NCBI RefSeq assembly: GCF_030812415.1
Contig: NZ_JAUSST010000003.1
Coordinates: 62,001-126,000 of the forward strand
Direction: 5' to 3'
From: Paenibacillus harenae
GTDB taxonomy: Bacteria; Bacillota; Bacilli; Paenibacillales; Paenibacillaceae
DNA: 64,000 bases
A program made the position numbers and the translations under genes. The notes under the pieces are model-generated. The model searched no databases. It was not told the origin of the DNA and saw only the letters and a list, made by a program, of their open reading frames with translations. Shown here in pieces: positions 9,215 to 19,540 of this stretch (its first letter is position 1; the number at the start of each line of letters is the position of its first letter).

Positions 9215-9697
9215 ATGGAACGGGGAACGACACTCTTTTTAAAGGCGGCTGTTGTTGTTATCGGTCTTCCAATACTTGCGTTATGCATATTCGCAGTGCC
9301 GGAGATAGCGAATTATACAGTAGAGCTGTATCCGGATCATTCGTATTTGAAATATCTTGTTTATATCGTTTTTTATGGAGCGGCGATCCCATTTTACTTT
9401 GCCCTGTATCAAGCATTTAAGCTTTTGAACTATATCGACATGAACAATGCTTTCTCGGAACTGTCCGTACGCGTGTTAAAAAATATCAAATACTGTGCGA
9501 TTATCATCAGCTGCATTTTCGTGTTAGGCATGCCGATCTTCTATCTTTTTGCGGAGAGGGACGATGCGCCGGGTGTCATCGTAATTGGAATGGTGCTGGT
9601 CTTTGCCTCCATGGTGATTGCTGTATTTGCCGCTGTTCTCCAAAGGCTCTTGAAAGAAGCTATCGATATCAAATCAGAAAACGACCTGACGGTCTGA
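9215..9697 (+). CDS. DUF2975 membrane protein (YoaS-like), copy 2
   Basis: 160 residues, same topology as the preceding gene, with LNYIDMNNAFSELSVRVLKNIKYC and the ending IKSENDLTV. The two genes are 37 bases apart and clearly a tandem duplication, although the membrane segments have diverged. RBS GCGAGGGG upstream. Followed by the regulator gene after 10 bases, so co-transcription is likely. Confidence 0.85.
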   Translation: MERGTTLFLKAAVVVIGLPILALCIFAVPEIANYTVELYPDHSYLKYLVYIVFYGAAIPFYFALYQAFKLLNYIDMNNAFSELSVRVLKNIKYCAIIISCIFVLGMPIFYLFAERDDAPGVIVIGMVLVFASMVIAVFAAVLQRLLKEAIDIKSENDLTV

Positions 9698-9707
9698 GGT
9701 GAATGAT

Positions 9708-9929
9708 ATGGCGATTATTATTAATATAGACGTGATGCTGGCTAAGCGGAAAATGAGCGTGACCGAGCTTGCCGAGCGGGTCGGAATTACGATGGCTAAC
9801 CTTTCTATACTGAAAAACGGAAAGGCAAAAGCGATTCGGATCTCCACTTTAGAGGCGATTTGCAAAGCTTTGGATTGTCAGCCAGGGGATATTTTGGAAT
9901 ACAGAAGCGACGAAGACGGCACGTCTTGA
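9708..9929 (+). CDS. YozG-like XRE-family regulator
   Basis: 73 residues. MAIIINIDVMLAKRKMSVTE is a near-signature of the YozG group; the helix-turn-helix covers about residues 16-40 (TELAERVGITMANLSILKNG). Ends CQPGDILEYRSDED as in YozG. ATG at 9708 preferred over GTG 9699 because GAGGTGA lies 5-11 bases upstream. It probably represses or autoregulates the DUF2975 operon. Confidence 0.9.
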   Translation: MAIIINIDVMLAKRKMSVTELAERVGITMANLSILKNGKAKAIRISTLEAICKALDCQPGDILEYRSDEDGTS

Positions 9930-9977
9930 GTCCTTTAGCTCACTATCCCTTTGGCTCAGAGGAACAGATGAAGCAGC

Positions 9978-11843
9978 CTATCCGCCGAAAGGATGGGCTA
10001 CTTCTGTTTGTTCTTTTTTCTGTTCTTGATCATATTCTTGGTCCCACAGCAGGCGCATTTCGTGCGAAGAGCTCAGCAGCTCGGACAACGTTCCTTCCGC
10101 CTCGATGCGGCCGTCCTTCAGTACGATAATATGGTCGGCGCGCTGAAGGGCAGCTCTGCGGTGAGAGACAATGAGGCAGGCCGCATGCGGCGCATGGGCA
10201 ACTCGCTCCCATAGCAGCTGCTCGGTCGCGACGTCGAGCGCGCTCGACAGGTCGTCGAAGACGAGCAGCTCCGGCTCGCGAACGAACATGCGGGCAGCAG
10301 CCGTGCGCTGCGCTTGGCCGCCGGACAGCTTGACGCCCCGTTGACCGATCATGGTGTTCAGTCCTTGCTCTAAGCTCGAAATATCTTGATCAAGCACGGC
10401 CGTATGAATAGCGCGTTCACGCTTATCTTCTTCGCTCGACGGCAGTCCAAGTAATATATTCGTTAACAGCGTTTCACTGAAAAGATTCGGCACTTGCGAT
10501 GTATAGGCGCTTCTTGGCGGAACGAAGAAGGAAGCGGGATCCGTGACGATGCAGCCGTTCCAACGGATATCGCCCGCCTCCAGCGGCAGCAGTCCGAGCA
10601 CAGAGCGGAGAAGCGTTGTTTTGCCGGAGCCGATGCGGCCTGTAATAACGGTGATGCCCCCACGACGCAGCTCCAAGCTAATACCGTCGACTCCTCTGCC
10701 GGAATCGGGATAACGGTAGCTAAGATTGCTTACCGTCAATGACTGGAATGGTGCATCGCCATCTATACTACCGCTAGCAATGTCGATTGGCACAGCAGGT
10801 TCCTCCGACCATTCTTCTCTCAGGTGCAGGGGGCGATGTTCAGTCAGCGATTCGGATGGAACGCCTTGCAGCAGCGCATACATCCGTTTGAACGATACGC
10901 CCGTCTGCTGCAGGTGGGAAAGGAAGTTGCCGAAGAACGACGTAAAGTCCGTTACGAAAGCCAAATAATAGATGAACAGGGCGAAGTCGCCCACCGTCAA
11001 CTCGGAGCGCTGAAGGGAAGCTGCTCCAAGCAGGAGAATAAGTCCCGTCCCAACGTTAACGATGTTGGAGAAGACGGAAGCGAGCAGGGAGCTGAACAGT
11101 CGGTCCTTCAATGCGGCTTGCCTGCGCCGCATGTTCAGCTCGCGGAATCGTTCGATGAAGCGCTCTTCTGCTCCGGCGAGCTGAATCGCCTGCACGGAGC
11201 CGAACATTTCACCGACATGGCCCGATACTTTGCTCGTCGCTTCGCGGCTCTCGGCACGGTAGGCTTGCACCCGTTTCGTTGCGATCTGAGTGACCGATAC
11301 GATGAGAATGATCGGAAGGAACACATAGCAGGTGATTTTGGCATCGACGCGGAGCAGAAGGACGATGGCTGCCGCCGCAAAGACGATTTTACCGATTAGA
11401 TCAAGCGTCCAGCTAATGGCATCTTCGGCTTGACTTGCGTCATCGCGGAATTGAGAGAGCGCTTCGCCCGGAGAGCCGGGAATCGCTGCCGCCGCCGGCT
11501 GCTTCAAGATCTGGCGCAGCATATTCGTACGGAGCAATGCCCCCATGTTGAAGCGATGGAGCGAATCGGTCCATGCCCCGCCATAGATATTAACGATTCG
11601 GGCGATGGAAATAGCCATCAGCAGAGCTGCCAGCCCATAGGCGCTTAAGGCCGACGTGGACTGCCCTGATAGTTTATCGAAAAACTGCTGTATGATTAAC
11701 CCCGGAAATAACGGGAATAAGTGAACGCCAATCCATAGAATCGCGTTAGCCGAATAAAGAATAGGACGATAGCGAATGAGCCGCCACATCGATTGCAGCG
11801 TAGACGGTATGTTTTTATTAGCGTTCATATTCTTCAAGCTCAT
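9978..11843 (-). CDS. ABC exporter half-transporter, subunit with Asp in Walker B
   Basis: 621 residues: six-helix exporter membrane domain (~1-320) and an NBD. Walker [12 protein letters not shown], signature [10 protein letters not shown]-loop IVSHRR. Walker B reads [12 protein letters not shown], with Asp where the catalytic Glu normally is, so its own ATP site is the non-hydrolysing one of a heterodimer. ATG overlaps the stop of the upstream partner gene by ATGA. Pairs with the next feature like BmrCD/YheHI-type drug exporters; substrate unknown. Confidence 0.9.
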   Translation of the reverse strand: MSLKNMNANKNIPSTLQSMWRLIRYRPILYSANAILWIGVHLFPLFPGLIIQQFFDKLSGQSTSALSAYGLAALLMAISIARIVNIYGGAWTDSLHRFNMGALLRTNMLRQILKQPAAAAIPGSPGEALSQFRDDASQAEDAISWTLDLIGKIVFAAAAIVLLLRVDAKITCYVFLPIILIVSVTQIATKRVQAYRAESREATSKVSGHVGEMFGSVQAIQLAGAEERFIERFRELNMRRRQAALKDRLFSSLLASVFSNIVNVGTGLILLLGAASLQRSELTVGDFALFIYYLAFVTDFTSFFGNFLSHLQQTGVSFKRMYALLQGVPSESLTEHRPLHLREEWSEEPAVPIDIASGSIDGDAPFQSLTVSNLSYRYPDSGRGVDGISLELRRGGITVITGRIGSGKTTLLRSVLGLLPLEAGDIRWNGCIVTDPASFFVPPRSAYTSQVPNLFSETLLTNILLGLPSSEEDKRERAIHTAVLDQDISSLEQGLNTMIGQRGVKLSGGQAQRTAAARMFVREPELLVFDDLSSALDVATEQLLWERVAHAPHAACLIVSHRRAALQRADHIIVLKDGRIEAEGTLSELLSSSHEMRLLWDQEYDQEQKKEQTEVAHPFGG

Positions 11844-13600
11844 ACAAGCACCTCTTCCGTCCCGGTCTTCAATAATTGATAGAGGCGCGATCCGTTGTCA
11901 TCTGCCAGCTTGGTGCGCAATCCGGATTCAACAACACTGCCCGCATCCAAGATGAGGATGTCGTCTGCCCGTTTGATCGTTGTCAGCCTGTGGGCAATAA
12001 TGATGGCCGTACGCCCTGAAAGCAGCTTATCGATGGCTTTCTCGATATGCGACTCCGTCGCAGGATCAAGCCTGGATGAAGCTTCGTCCAGAATGACCAG
12101 ACTTGGATCGGATAGAAAAGCGCGGGCGAATGCAAGCAGCTGCGCTTCTCCTGCCGAAAGACCGCTGCCGCCTGAAGCGAGCATCGTATCAAGACCGTTC
12201 TCAAGCGCTGCCAGCCATGAAGCTAAGCCCAGCTCGGACAGCACCCGGGTGAGTCGATCATCCGGTATGGAACGGTTGTATAAGGTTAGATTGTCACGGA
12301 CAGTAGCTTGAAATAATTGAATGTTTTGCGATACCATGGCAATCCTGCCACGTAGCTGAGATACGGCGACCTCTCTTACATCCTCGCCGCCGATACGGAC
12401 AGTCCCGTCGGTCGCATCGTAGAATCGAACGAGCAGGCGTGCAAGGGTGCTTTTGCCGCTTCCCGTCCTTCCCAGCAAACCGAGCACTCGGCCCGGAGCG
12501 AGCTCGAAGCTGACATTGCGCAGCACAGACGTCTCGCTATCCTCGCCGCCATAGTTAAAGCTCACGCTTTCGAACCTAACGGCTAGCGCGCCGTCTTTCA
12601 ACTGAGCTTGCGATTTCTTCTCTACGAGCGCAGACTTCGTCGCGAACAGCTGGCTCACCCTTACAATACTCGCGTCGGCTCGCTGCAGATCCTGAATTTG
12701 CGTTCGGATTTGCTCGAGCGGATGGTTTAATAGCTCCGTGTAGGTGAAGATCAAATAGATCGTTCCGAGCGTCATCGAATCGGTAGCCCACAAGTAGCCG
12801 CAGTAAATAAGCGCAAGCGAACGGCTTAGTGCGAATACGAAGATCGTCGAGACCCACATCGTGTAGCCGCCGAAGCTTGCTTTCATATGAATAGGGAGCA
12901 GCTTGCGCAGAATGCCATGGAAGCGACGCATGACGAAGGAGCTTGCACCGTTCGCACGGGTATCCTCCGTACCTGCCATATGCTCGCCCAGAAAACCGTA
13001 CATCTCGGCATAAGCCTCGCTGGATTTGACCCAAGCGGGCGAGAATGAGGATCGGATTCGCTGCAGTACGAAAATGGCGGCTATGACGAATAGCGTCATG
13101 CCTAGTCCGAGGATCCAGTCCTCGAGGAACATCATAACCAGCACCCCCGAAATGAGCAAAGCATTGGCAGACAGCGCGAATACGAAGCTGGAGAAAAAGT
13201 TGGACAGCTCGTTCACGTCGCCGTCTATCCGCTGAATCATTTCGCCGCTCGTACGATCCTTATGGAACGTCTGATCAAGATGAAGGCAATGCTTGGCGAG
13301 ATCGCCACGCAGCTCATTCGTCGCCGTCCAGCCGACCTGCTCGCCTATATATCCGGAGCACACGGTAACGAGCTGATACAGAAGAGCGAGCACGATGAAC
13401 AGGACCGCGCTTCCGATGAGGGCGCCGATTGTGACGCCCGGCTTCATCGCGTCGTCTATAAACTGCCTCATAATTTGAGGATTCCAGAGCTGCAGTCCGA
13501 TGCCGGCGATAAGCAATAACGCGAGTATAGCCAGCTTACGACGTTCATGCCGCAGGTAGGAGCTGAGCAAGCGCCAATATTGTTTGATAGGTATGTTCAA
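11840..13600 (-). CDS. ABC exporter half-transporter, subunit with degenerate signature
   Basis: Exporter membrane domain plus NBD. Walker [13 protein letters not shown], canonical Walker [14 protein letters not shown]-loop IIAHRL, but the signature is GLSAGEAQ instead of LSGGQ. It complements its partner: the good signature of one faces the good Walker B of the other. Start chosen as TTG at 13600 (LNIPIKQYW) because GGAGG lies 8 bases upstream; an ATG at 13630 would put this RBS inside the coding sequence. First gene of a two-gene operon. Confidence 0.88.
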   Translation of the reverse strand: MNIPIKQYWRLLSSYLRHERRKLAILALLLIAGIGLQLWNPQIMRQFIDDAMKPGVTIGALIGSAVLFIVLALLYQLVTVCSGYIGEQVGWTATNELRGDLAKHCLHLDQTFHKDRTSGEMIQRIDGDVNELSNFFSSFVFALSANALLISGVLVMMFLEDWILGLGMTLFVIAAIFVLQRIRSSFSPAWVKSSEAYAEMYGFLGEHMAGTEDTRANGASSFVMRRFHGILRKLLPIHMKASFGGYTMWVSTIFVFALSRSLALIYCGYLWATDSMTLGTIYLIFTYTELLNHPLEQIRTQIQDLQRADASIVRVSQLFATKSALVEKKSQAQLKDGALAVRFESVSFNYGGEDSETSVLRNVSFELAPGRVLGLLGRTGSGKSTLARLLVRFYDATDGTVRIGGEDVREVAVSQLRGRIAMVSQNIQLFQATVRDNLTLYNRSIPDDRLTRVLSELGLASWLAALENGLDTMLASGGSGLSAGEAQLLAFARAFLSDPSLVILDEASSRLDPATESHIEKAIDKLLSGRTAIIIAHRLTTIKRADDILILDAGSVVESGLRTKLADDNGSRLYQLLKTGTEEVLV

Positions 13601-13738
13601 TGTGATTTCCTCCAGAGAAGACAAATTCATCCATGATATGTTCTAATAGTAGGGTGAGCTAATTGCAAGCACAAGGTAAAAGTTAAATATAAAGTTAAAT
13701 CTACTGGTCTGGCAGAACGATGCCGAAGAGGTGACGAT

Positions 13739-16195
13739 ATGGATCAATTATTGCAGCAAGCAGAGGCAGTGCTTATCGCGCATAAGCAGGAGCATGTGGT
13801 TTCGGTTATTAGGCGGCTGGACGCGCCGGAGCGGGAAGCTTTGTGCCGGCAGGTGCTGGGTGCGGATTTGGATCGATTGAAGGGGATAATGGATCAGCAA
13901 CGCAATATCTCTATCCAAGAGCCGCATACGATAGCCCCAATCGGCTATCTGGAGTGGGATCGCTTCGGAGAGGAGGAACGCGATCGCTACAAGGAGCTAG
14001 GTTGGCAGAATCTGCAGGACGGCAAAGTGGCGGCGCTCGTCGTCGCGGGAGGACAAGGCAGCAGACTCGGCCATGACGGGCCGAAGGGGACGATTGATAT
14101 CGGCCTGCCATCGGGCAAGTCGCTGTTCGAGCTGCAGGCGGATCGTCTTGCCTCGCTGTCGCGAGAGGCAGGCGCGTTCATTCCTTGGTACATTATGACA
14201 AGCCCCGATAACGATGCGGAGACGAGAGCTTTTTTTCAAAAGGCGGGGTTCTTCGGTTATCCGGAGCAGGACTGCTTCTTCTTCCAGCAGCATACGATGC
14301 CGGCGGTCGACTTAAATGGCAAGCTGCTCTTCGCGTCGGAATCGGAGCTTAGCTTCGCGCCGAGCGGCAACGGAGAGTGCTTCTCTTCCTTGCGAAGCAC
14401 TGGCGCGATTGAAGATATGAAGCGGCGGGGCGTCGAGTGGGTGTTTTATTACAACGTCGATAACGCGTTGATCCAGATCGCCGATCCCGGTTTCGTCGGA
14501 GTTGCGGCAGACGGTCATTATCCGATCGCAACGAAAGTCATTGAGCGGTCGAATCCGGACGAGAAGATCGGCATTCTTTGCACGAAGGATGGCAAACCAA
14601 CGGTCGTTGAGTATACGGAAATTCCGCAAGCCATGCTTGAAGCGCGGGAGCCTGATGGAACCTTGACGTATCATTTGGGGAACGTCTCGATTCATCTGTT
14701 CCGGCTCGACTTTATCGATCAGCATGCGGATAACGACCTTCCCTATCATCTCGCGATGAAAAAAATCGACTACGTCGATGACGAAGGACGTCAAGTCACG
14801 CCTGCCGAGCCTAACGCTTATAAGCTGGAGAGGTTTATTTTCGACTTCTTTCCGTTGTCGGAGGGGATGACGGTATTGAAGGCCAGTAGGGAAGGCGAGT
14901 TCGCACCGGTCAAAAACAGGGAGGGAGAGGACAGTCCCGCGAGCGCGCGAGAGCTTGTTATGCGAGCAGAGGCGGCCGAGGTACAGCGTACCGTTGGCAA
15001 CGAACCGGCGTTTACGTTCGTGAACGGACCGTATTTGCAATGGCCGACCGAGCAAGGCATGACGATGATGTGGGAGACTTCTTTGCCCGCCGTCGGGAAG
15101 CTCGAGATATACGCTGCCGATCGCATTCATAGCGGGGAGCGGGGCAATTACGCGCTCCGTGAGCAGCCACTGTTGACCGTGCAAAGCGAAGGGGACGCGC
15201 GAGTTCGCATTCAACGGCTTACGGTGGATGGCCTAGAGCCGGAAACGACTTATTTCTATAAGGCGTATGCGGACAATGGGGATGGGAAGAAAGTAGAGGC
15301 TGGACCGTATCCGTTCCGAACGGCTACGCGAAGAGGCGTACCTTGTTCGTTCGTCGTAACGAGCGAAACAGGGGGCTACAGCTATTTTGATCAGAGTGGC
15401 GGAGGTATAAATAAAGCGTTATTCGAGGGGATGCGGAAGTACCGTCCCGACTTCGCGTTATTCGTCGGCGATATGGTGGACGATGGCCGCAGGCAGGAGG
15501 ATTGGCATACATATTTGTTCGCACCGGGCAAGGAATTGCTCACAACGACGCCGTTCTACAGCTGTCTAGGCAATCATGAACATAACGGTTCGTGGTATTA
15601 CGATTACTCGGCTTATCCGAGTCCCGGCAATTACTATTCCTTCGACTACGGTGATGCTCACTTCATAGCGCTCGATAGTACCGATTTCATTAAGGACGAG
15701 CATTATCCGAACGGCGATGGATCGATTGGCCCTGGCCATCCGCAATACGATTTTTTGGTACGCGATTTGCAGGAGGCTGCAGAGGCTATGGACATCAAGT
15801 GGCGGATTGTATATATCCACTATTCGCCGTATGTGTCGGGCGGCTATGAACTGGAGGCGCTGAGGCAGCTCGTACCGGTCATGGAGCAGTACGGCGTCGA
15901 TGTCGTATTCAGCTCGCATACGATCGTGTACGAGCGAAGCCATCCGCTGCGGAACGGGAAGCCCGATTTCGATAACGGAATCGTCTATGTCGTGGCCGGA
16001 GGGGCAGGAGAGATGCCGAACTGGCAGCTTCCGAAGCGGGAGTGGCATACGTCGCAGTCGCTTGCCGTACCGCATTTTGTACAGGTGACGGTGGCCGGCA
16101 ACTGCTTGGACCTTCGTGCCATCGATGTCGAGGGCCGGCTGTTCGATATGCTCAAGATTCGGAAAGGCAGCGAAGGATCGAAGCAGTTTGTGTAG
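13739..16195 (+). CDS. UDP-sugar pyrophosphorylase / purple acid phosphatase-like fusion
   Basis: 818 residues in one uninterrupted frame. Residues ~1-415 are a UDPGP-family nucleotidyltransferase like UDP-GlcNAc pyrophosphorylase: VVAGGQGSRLGHDGPKG (101-117), YYNVDNAL, EFAPVKNREGEDSP. Residues ~425-540 look like the fibronectin-type N-domain of purple acid phosphatases (FVNGPYLQWPTEQGMTMMWE), then a calcineurin-like phosphoesterase (GDMVDDG, GNHEHNG, IHYSPY). Two metal-site motifs are altered: SETGG at the first and SSHTIVYER where GHxHxYER is usual. No signal peptide, so cytoplasmic. RBS GAGGTGACG precedes the ATG. Confidence 0.85.
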   Translation: MDQLLQQAEAVLIAHKQEHVVSVIRRLDAPEREALCRQVLGADLDRLKGIMDQQRNISIQEPHTIAPIGYLEWDRFGEEERDRYKELGWQNLQDGKVAALVVAGGQGSRLGHDGPKGTIDIGLPSGKSLFELQADRLASLSREAGAFIPWYIMTSPDNDAETRAFFQKAGFFGYPEQDCFFFQQHTMPAVDLNGKLLFASESELSFAPSGNGECFSSLRSTGAIEDMKRRGVEWVFYYNVDNALIQIADPGFVGVAADGHYPIATKVIERSNPDEKIGILCTKDGKPTVVEYTEIPQAMLEAREPDGTLTYHLGNVSIHLFRLDFIDQHADNDLPYHLAMKKIDYVDDEGRQVTPAEPNAYKLERFIFDFFPLSEGMTVLKASREGEFAPVKNREGEDSPASARELVMRAEAAEVQRTVGNEPAFTFVNGPYLQWPTEQGMTMMWETSLPAVGKLEIYAADRIHSGERGNYALREQPLLTVQSEGDARVRIQRLTVDGLEPETTYFYKAYADNGDGKKVEAGPYPFRTATRRGVPCSFVVTSETGGYSYFDQSGGGINKALFEGMRKYRPDFALFVGDMVDDGRRQEDWHTYLFAPGKELLTTTPFYSCLGNHEHNGSWYYDYSAYPSPGNYYSFDYGDAHFIALDSTDFIKDEHYPNGDGSIGPGHPQYDFLVRDLQEAAEAMDIKWRIVYIHYSPYVSGGYELEALRQLVPVMEQYGVDVVFSSHTIVYERSHPLRNGKPDFDNGIVYVVAGGAGEMPNWQLPKREWHTSQSLAVPHFVQVTVAGNCLDLRAIDVEGRLFDMLKIRKGSEGSKQFV

Positions 16196-16228
16196 CGTGA
16201 GATGAATCACTATGAACCACCATGTTTG

Positions 16229-16694
16229 TTAGATGCTTAAAGTCAGACAAAGAAGGGCCAAGAGCATTAAAGCAACACGGAGGGGAATTACGCGATCCCA
16301 TCGGTTTTGAAGCAATCGTACATTGGAAGGAACACGTGCCGCTTGAGCCGCTTGGATTAACTCTATATTAACGTGATACTGTGGCGTACAAGACAAGAAA
16401 CATAATTTGGGCAATAAGAGCCGTGAGAATCCATCCAAGAGATGAAATAGACATGGAGTTGAACAACCATTGGGTAACTGCCAGAGCGAGTGTTGAAACA
16501 AGGGCGGAAGCCCCGAAGATGGGCATTCTTCCACTTGAAACTTCATGGATTCTGCCGATTACTTCTGTCATCCCGGCATCGGAGCTTCGAGTCAATGCCT
16601 TTCTCACAATGACAGTGAAGAATACATCAACACCGTACACGACTCCGATGCTAAGAATAGCGATGCTATGCAAGATTCGAACGAAATCATCCAT
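16229..16694 (-). CDS. DUF1772-like membrane protein, frameshifted
   Basis: Starts at 16694 (MDDFVRILHSIAILSIGVVY) with membrane segments, but stops at 16368. The missing C-terminus (VNIELIQAAQAARVPSNVRL ... RWDRVIPLRVALMLLAL) continues to 16229 in the next frame. Removing one base near 16373-16376 joins them into a normal ~155-residue protein with the C-terminal RWDRVIPLR motif seen in DUF1772-type proteins. Pseudogene or sequence error. Confidence 0.6.
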
Positions 16695-16732
16695 TATTTC
16701 TTAGCCTCCTTGGAAATAGGTTTGCGTTTTTT

Positions 16733-17359
16733 TCAGTAGTGAATGGCTACCGCTTTTTTTATGGATTGCCTTGAATTCACTTGTTTTACGATGAAATCTG
16801 CCAAATCAGCCCGAGAAATAGTGCTTGTTAACTTCAAGTCGGCCGATTCCCCCGCACGATATTTCCCTTTAAGCGGGCCATTGGTTAGAAATGGAGGTCT
16901 AACAATCGTCCAATCCAAACCGCTGTTCTTCATGTATTGTTCCATAAGTTCCTTATCCTCAATGGCCTGTTTGTCGAGGAGCAGCCGGATAACAGCTCTA
17001 CCAAGCATGGGCAGCTTACTTAACGATTCAGATACGCTGGCTTCACTTATTGCAATTAAACGCTGCACTTTATTTTGGGCCATAGCTGTTAGAATCCGCT
17101 TTATCCCTTCTGAACATATCGTTTTGCTTGAAGTACTTGTAATCCCAAGAGACGATATCACCATATCATGATGCCGTATGGCCCTATCGATATCTTCTGT
17201 CCGAAGGACATCCCCTTCAACGACGACAAGGTTGGGATGACTTTGGTGGATACTGCTCCGTGTGCGGACAAATGCAGTAACGGTGTGTCCGCTCTGTAAT
17301 GCGCTATCTACGATATGCCGACCCGTTCTACCGCTTGCGCCAAAAATGATAAGTTTCAT
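16733..17359 (-). CDS. NAD(P)-binding atypical SDR
   Basis: 208 residues with N-terminal Rossmann motif GASGRTGRHIV and WTIVRPPFL near residue 155, as in NAD(P)H-binding proteins of the SDR a5/NmrA-like group. Probably a flavin or quinone reductase-like or regulatory nucleotide-binding protein. Its ATG overlaps the stop of the upstream SDR gene (ATGA), so the two are translated together. Confidence 0.85.
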   Translation of the reverse strand: MKLIIFGASGRTGRHIVDSALQSGHTVTAFVRTRSSIHQSHPNLVVVEGDVLRTEDIDRAIRHHDMVISSLGITSTSSKTICSEGIKRILTAMAQNKVQRLIAISEASVSESLSKLPMLGRAVIRLLLDKQAIEDKELMEQYMKNSGLDWTIVRPPFLTNGPLKGKYRAGESADLKLTSTISRADLADFIVKQVNSRQSIKKAVAIHY

Positions 17360-18375
17360 TTTGCAGCTCTTCCTTTGTCCGTCTTGCCATTGATTCTAAA
17401 CCATTCCACCGTATCCCGCATGGTATCTTCAAGCGGTCTGAAACTGATTTGCAGATCGCGGATTGCCTTAGCTCCGCTAGTTCGCTTCATTTCCGTCATG
17501 ACTCGAAGTTCATCTATAGACAGATCCGTTACTCTATTCCGCCATGCTGCTATTTTTTCATTTACCCATGTTGACAGATAGACCATGGTGAGTGGAAACC
17601 TTTTGGAAGGTCCTTGAATGCCGGACACTTTCTGCAGGATGCGGAACAAATCTTCTAAACCAACGTGATAAGCAGATAAAATAAATCGATCATTGCCTGG
17701 AGAGGATTCGGCTGCTTTAATCATCGCGTGTGCGACATCTCGGGCGTCCACAACATCTATGCCCGATTGGAACGATCCCGGAAACTTCCGCCCGAGGAAA
17801 TTCAATACCAATTGGCCGCTGCCGGTCGGTGCGGCATCGCCAGGGCCGAACATCCATGCGGGCAGAACAGTAACGATCGGTATTCGGTGATGCTTTGCGA
17901 ATTTATCGATCTCCTGATCGCCTACAAGTTTGCTCTTCCCATATAAATTAAGCGCCTCATCCGGATTCATCCGATCGTTTTCATCGCTGATTTGTCCGTC
18001 CTTGCGCTTGCGGATGGTCGCATTTGTGCTAGTGTGAATAATTTTTCCTACCCCGTATTTTTCCGCGAGCTCAAATAATCGAACGGTTTGCGTCACATTA
18101 ACTTTCTCCAGATTTGTCCAGTGATCTCCTCTGCGGAACGTCTCGCGAAAATAGGCAGCTGTATGGAAGAGGACATCGCAATCTTTCATGTAATGCGCCC
18201 AGGATTCAACGTCCATCATATCCCCTGTAACGACCTTAACTTGCAACCCGCCGATTAACGTCTCGGCTTTTTTGGCCGATCGTGCTAATGCAGTGACCCG
18301 ATACCCGCGCTCGACCAAAATACGAATCAAGTTGCTGCCCAGCAATCCTGTGCCGCCTGTTACAAAAGCATGCAT
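17356..18375 (-). CDS. extended SDR, dihydroflavonol-4-reductase-like
   Basis: About 340 residues. TGGTGLLGSNLIRIL binds NAD(P); YGKSK is the catalytic YxxxK; HTSTNATI is the expected Ser/Thr strand. GGAGA lies upstream. First gene of a two-gene operon divergent from a TetR gene, with a shared inverted repeat between them, so repression by that regulator is likely. Natural substrate unknown (ketone or aldehyde). Confidence 0.88.
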   Translation of the reverse strand: MHAFVTGGTGLLGSNLIRILVERGYRVTALARSAKKAETLIGGLQVKVVTGDMMDVESWAHYMKDCDVLFHTAAYFRETFRRGDHWTNLEKVNVTQTVRLFELAEKYGVGKIIHTSTNATIRKRKDGQISDENDRMNPDEALNLYGKSKLVGDQEIDKFAKHHRIPIVTVLPAWMFGPGDAAPTGSGQLVLNFLGRKFPGSFQSGIDVVDARDVAHAMIKAAESSPGNDRFILSAYHVGLEDLFRILQKVSGIQGPSKRFPLTMVYLSTWVNEKIAAWRNRVTDLSIDELRVMTEMKRTSGAKAIRDLQISFRPLEDTMRDTVEWFRINGKTDKGRAAK

Positions 18376-18456
18376 CAAACCATCTCCTTTTTCTTTAACA
18401 GATAAACCTCCAATACTTGCTAATTACTGCTGCAATCAAAATATACAACAAAAAAT

Positions 18457-18516
18457 GAATGTTGTAAACTAAATTAATAAAATTAGTTCAGTTAGTATAT
18501 TTGGTTTACAACGTTC
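18457..18516. promoter_or_regulatory. inverted-repeat operator between SDR operon and TetR gene
   Basis: GAATGTTGTAAAC (18457-18469) and GTTTACAACGTTC (18504-18516) are inverted copies with one mismatch, centred between the divergent genes. Most likely the binding site of the TetR regulator at 18568, and close to both promoters. Confidence 0.6.
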
Positions 18517-18567
18517 ACTTTTAATTTAATGTGATATACTAAGTCAAAGACGGGACAGGAGGTTTCT

Positions 18568-19209
18568 ATGATGGAGAAGGCAAATAACAAAAACAAATAC
18601 TTCGAAAAAATTAAGCCCGTGTTTAGAAAAAGCAGATTCAGCCAACTGAATATGGACGATATTGCGAAACAGATGGATATCAGCAAGGCGACAATGTATA
18701 AATACTTCTCGTCGAAAGACGAAATGATAAAAATGTTCGTTGACCATTGCGCAGACTATTTCAAAACCGGCGATATCTTGATGACAGACGAGAGGATATC
18801 CTACACGGAGCGATTCCAGATCGTCTACGAGCAGTCTTTGAAAGCAGCCGTGTACATGCCCGATATTCTTTTGCAGGATTTGAAAGAGGTGTACCCTAGT
18901 TTATTGGATAACGTTTTGTCGGCACAACAAGAACGCCTTGCAAGTTTCCGACAGTTTTTCGATGCCGGCGTATCCGGAGGCGTGTTCAATCCGATAAATC
19001 CTATATTGTTTTTGGTGCAAGACGACGTCGTGCTTCGGCGGATCTTGGAACCGTCATTTACGATACATTTTGATCTCACCTTGAAAAAAGCGCTCATCGA
19101 TTTTTACTTGATAAAAAAACATCAATTGATTACTCCAAAACATTTGGATACGGTGGATGATTTGTTAATGGAAAAGAAAATTTCGCAAATTATTCAACAA
19201 ATTTCATAG
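18568..19209 (+). CDS. TetR/AcrR-family regulator
   Basis: 213 residues with the N-terminal helix-turn-helix at ~26-52 (NMDDIAKQMDISKATMYKYF). CAGGAGG lies 6 bases before the ATG. Divergent from the SDR operon with a symmetric site between; it probably represses that operon and itself, with release by a small ligand bound in the C-terminal domain. Confidence 0.9.
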   Translation: MMEKANNKNKYFEKIKPVFRKSRFSQLNMDDIAKQMDISKATMYKYFSSKDEMIKMFVDHCADYFKTGDILMTDERISYTERFQIVYEQSLKAAVYMPDILLQDLKEVYPSLLDNVLSAQQERLASFRQFFDAGVSGGVFNPINPILFLVQDDVVLRRILEPSFTIHFDLTLKKALIDFYLIKKHQLITPKHLDTVDDLLMEKKISQIIQQIS

Positions 19210-19235
19210 GTACTTGGATAAAACGATCACCGATT

Positions 19236-19268
19236 AGGACCCCGCAACCCTGCGAGGTTCCTTTTTTT
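19236..19268 (+). terminator. rho-independent terminator of tetR-type gene
   Basis: AGGACCCCGC-loop-GCGAGGTTCCT followed by seven T, about 30 bases after the stop. Confidence 0.85.
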
Positions 19269-19329
19269 GTATTTTAAGAAAATAGAGGGGATTGATTGAA
19301 GTTTATATTGGGGAATGAACAAAATGAAG

Positions 19330-19530
19330 TCGGGAAATCCGTCTTATTGCTGCCAATCCTGCAAGGTTGGCCGAAATAAGACGGATAACTCTACCTATCG
19401 CCCTATTTATGCAGTGGCACAAGCTCATAACGAAGTCTTTCATGCGCAATAAGCCGGATAACTCATCCTAATCGATGCTGATTAAGTCAGTTTACTAGAA
19501 TAGGATGGATTTCTCTTCCTATTACCTGAA
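19330..19530. repeat. intergenic repeat cluster related to the 1.3-kb repeats
   Basis: ATCCGTCTTATT (19337-19348) and AATAAGACGGAT (19375-19386) form a perfect 12-bp inverted pair with an inner CCAA/TTGG stem. Similar words (AATAAGCCGGATAACTC, AATAGGATGGATTTCTC) recur to 19515. This resembles the inverted motif inside the 135-bp repeats at 1311. No gene in 19270-19540. Confidence 0.6.
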
Positions 19531-19540
19531 TAGTAGTAGC

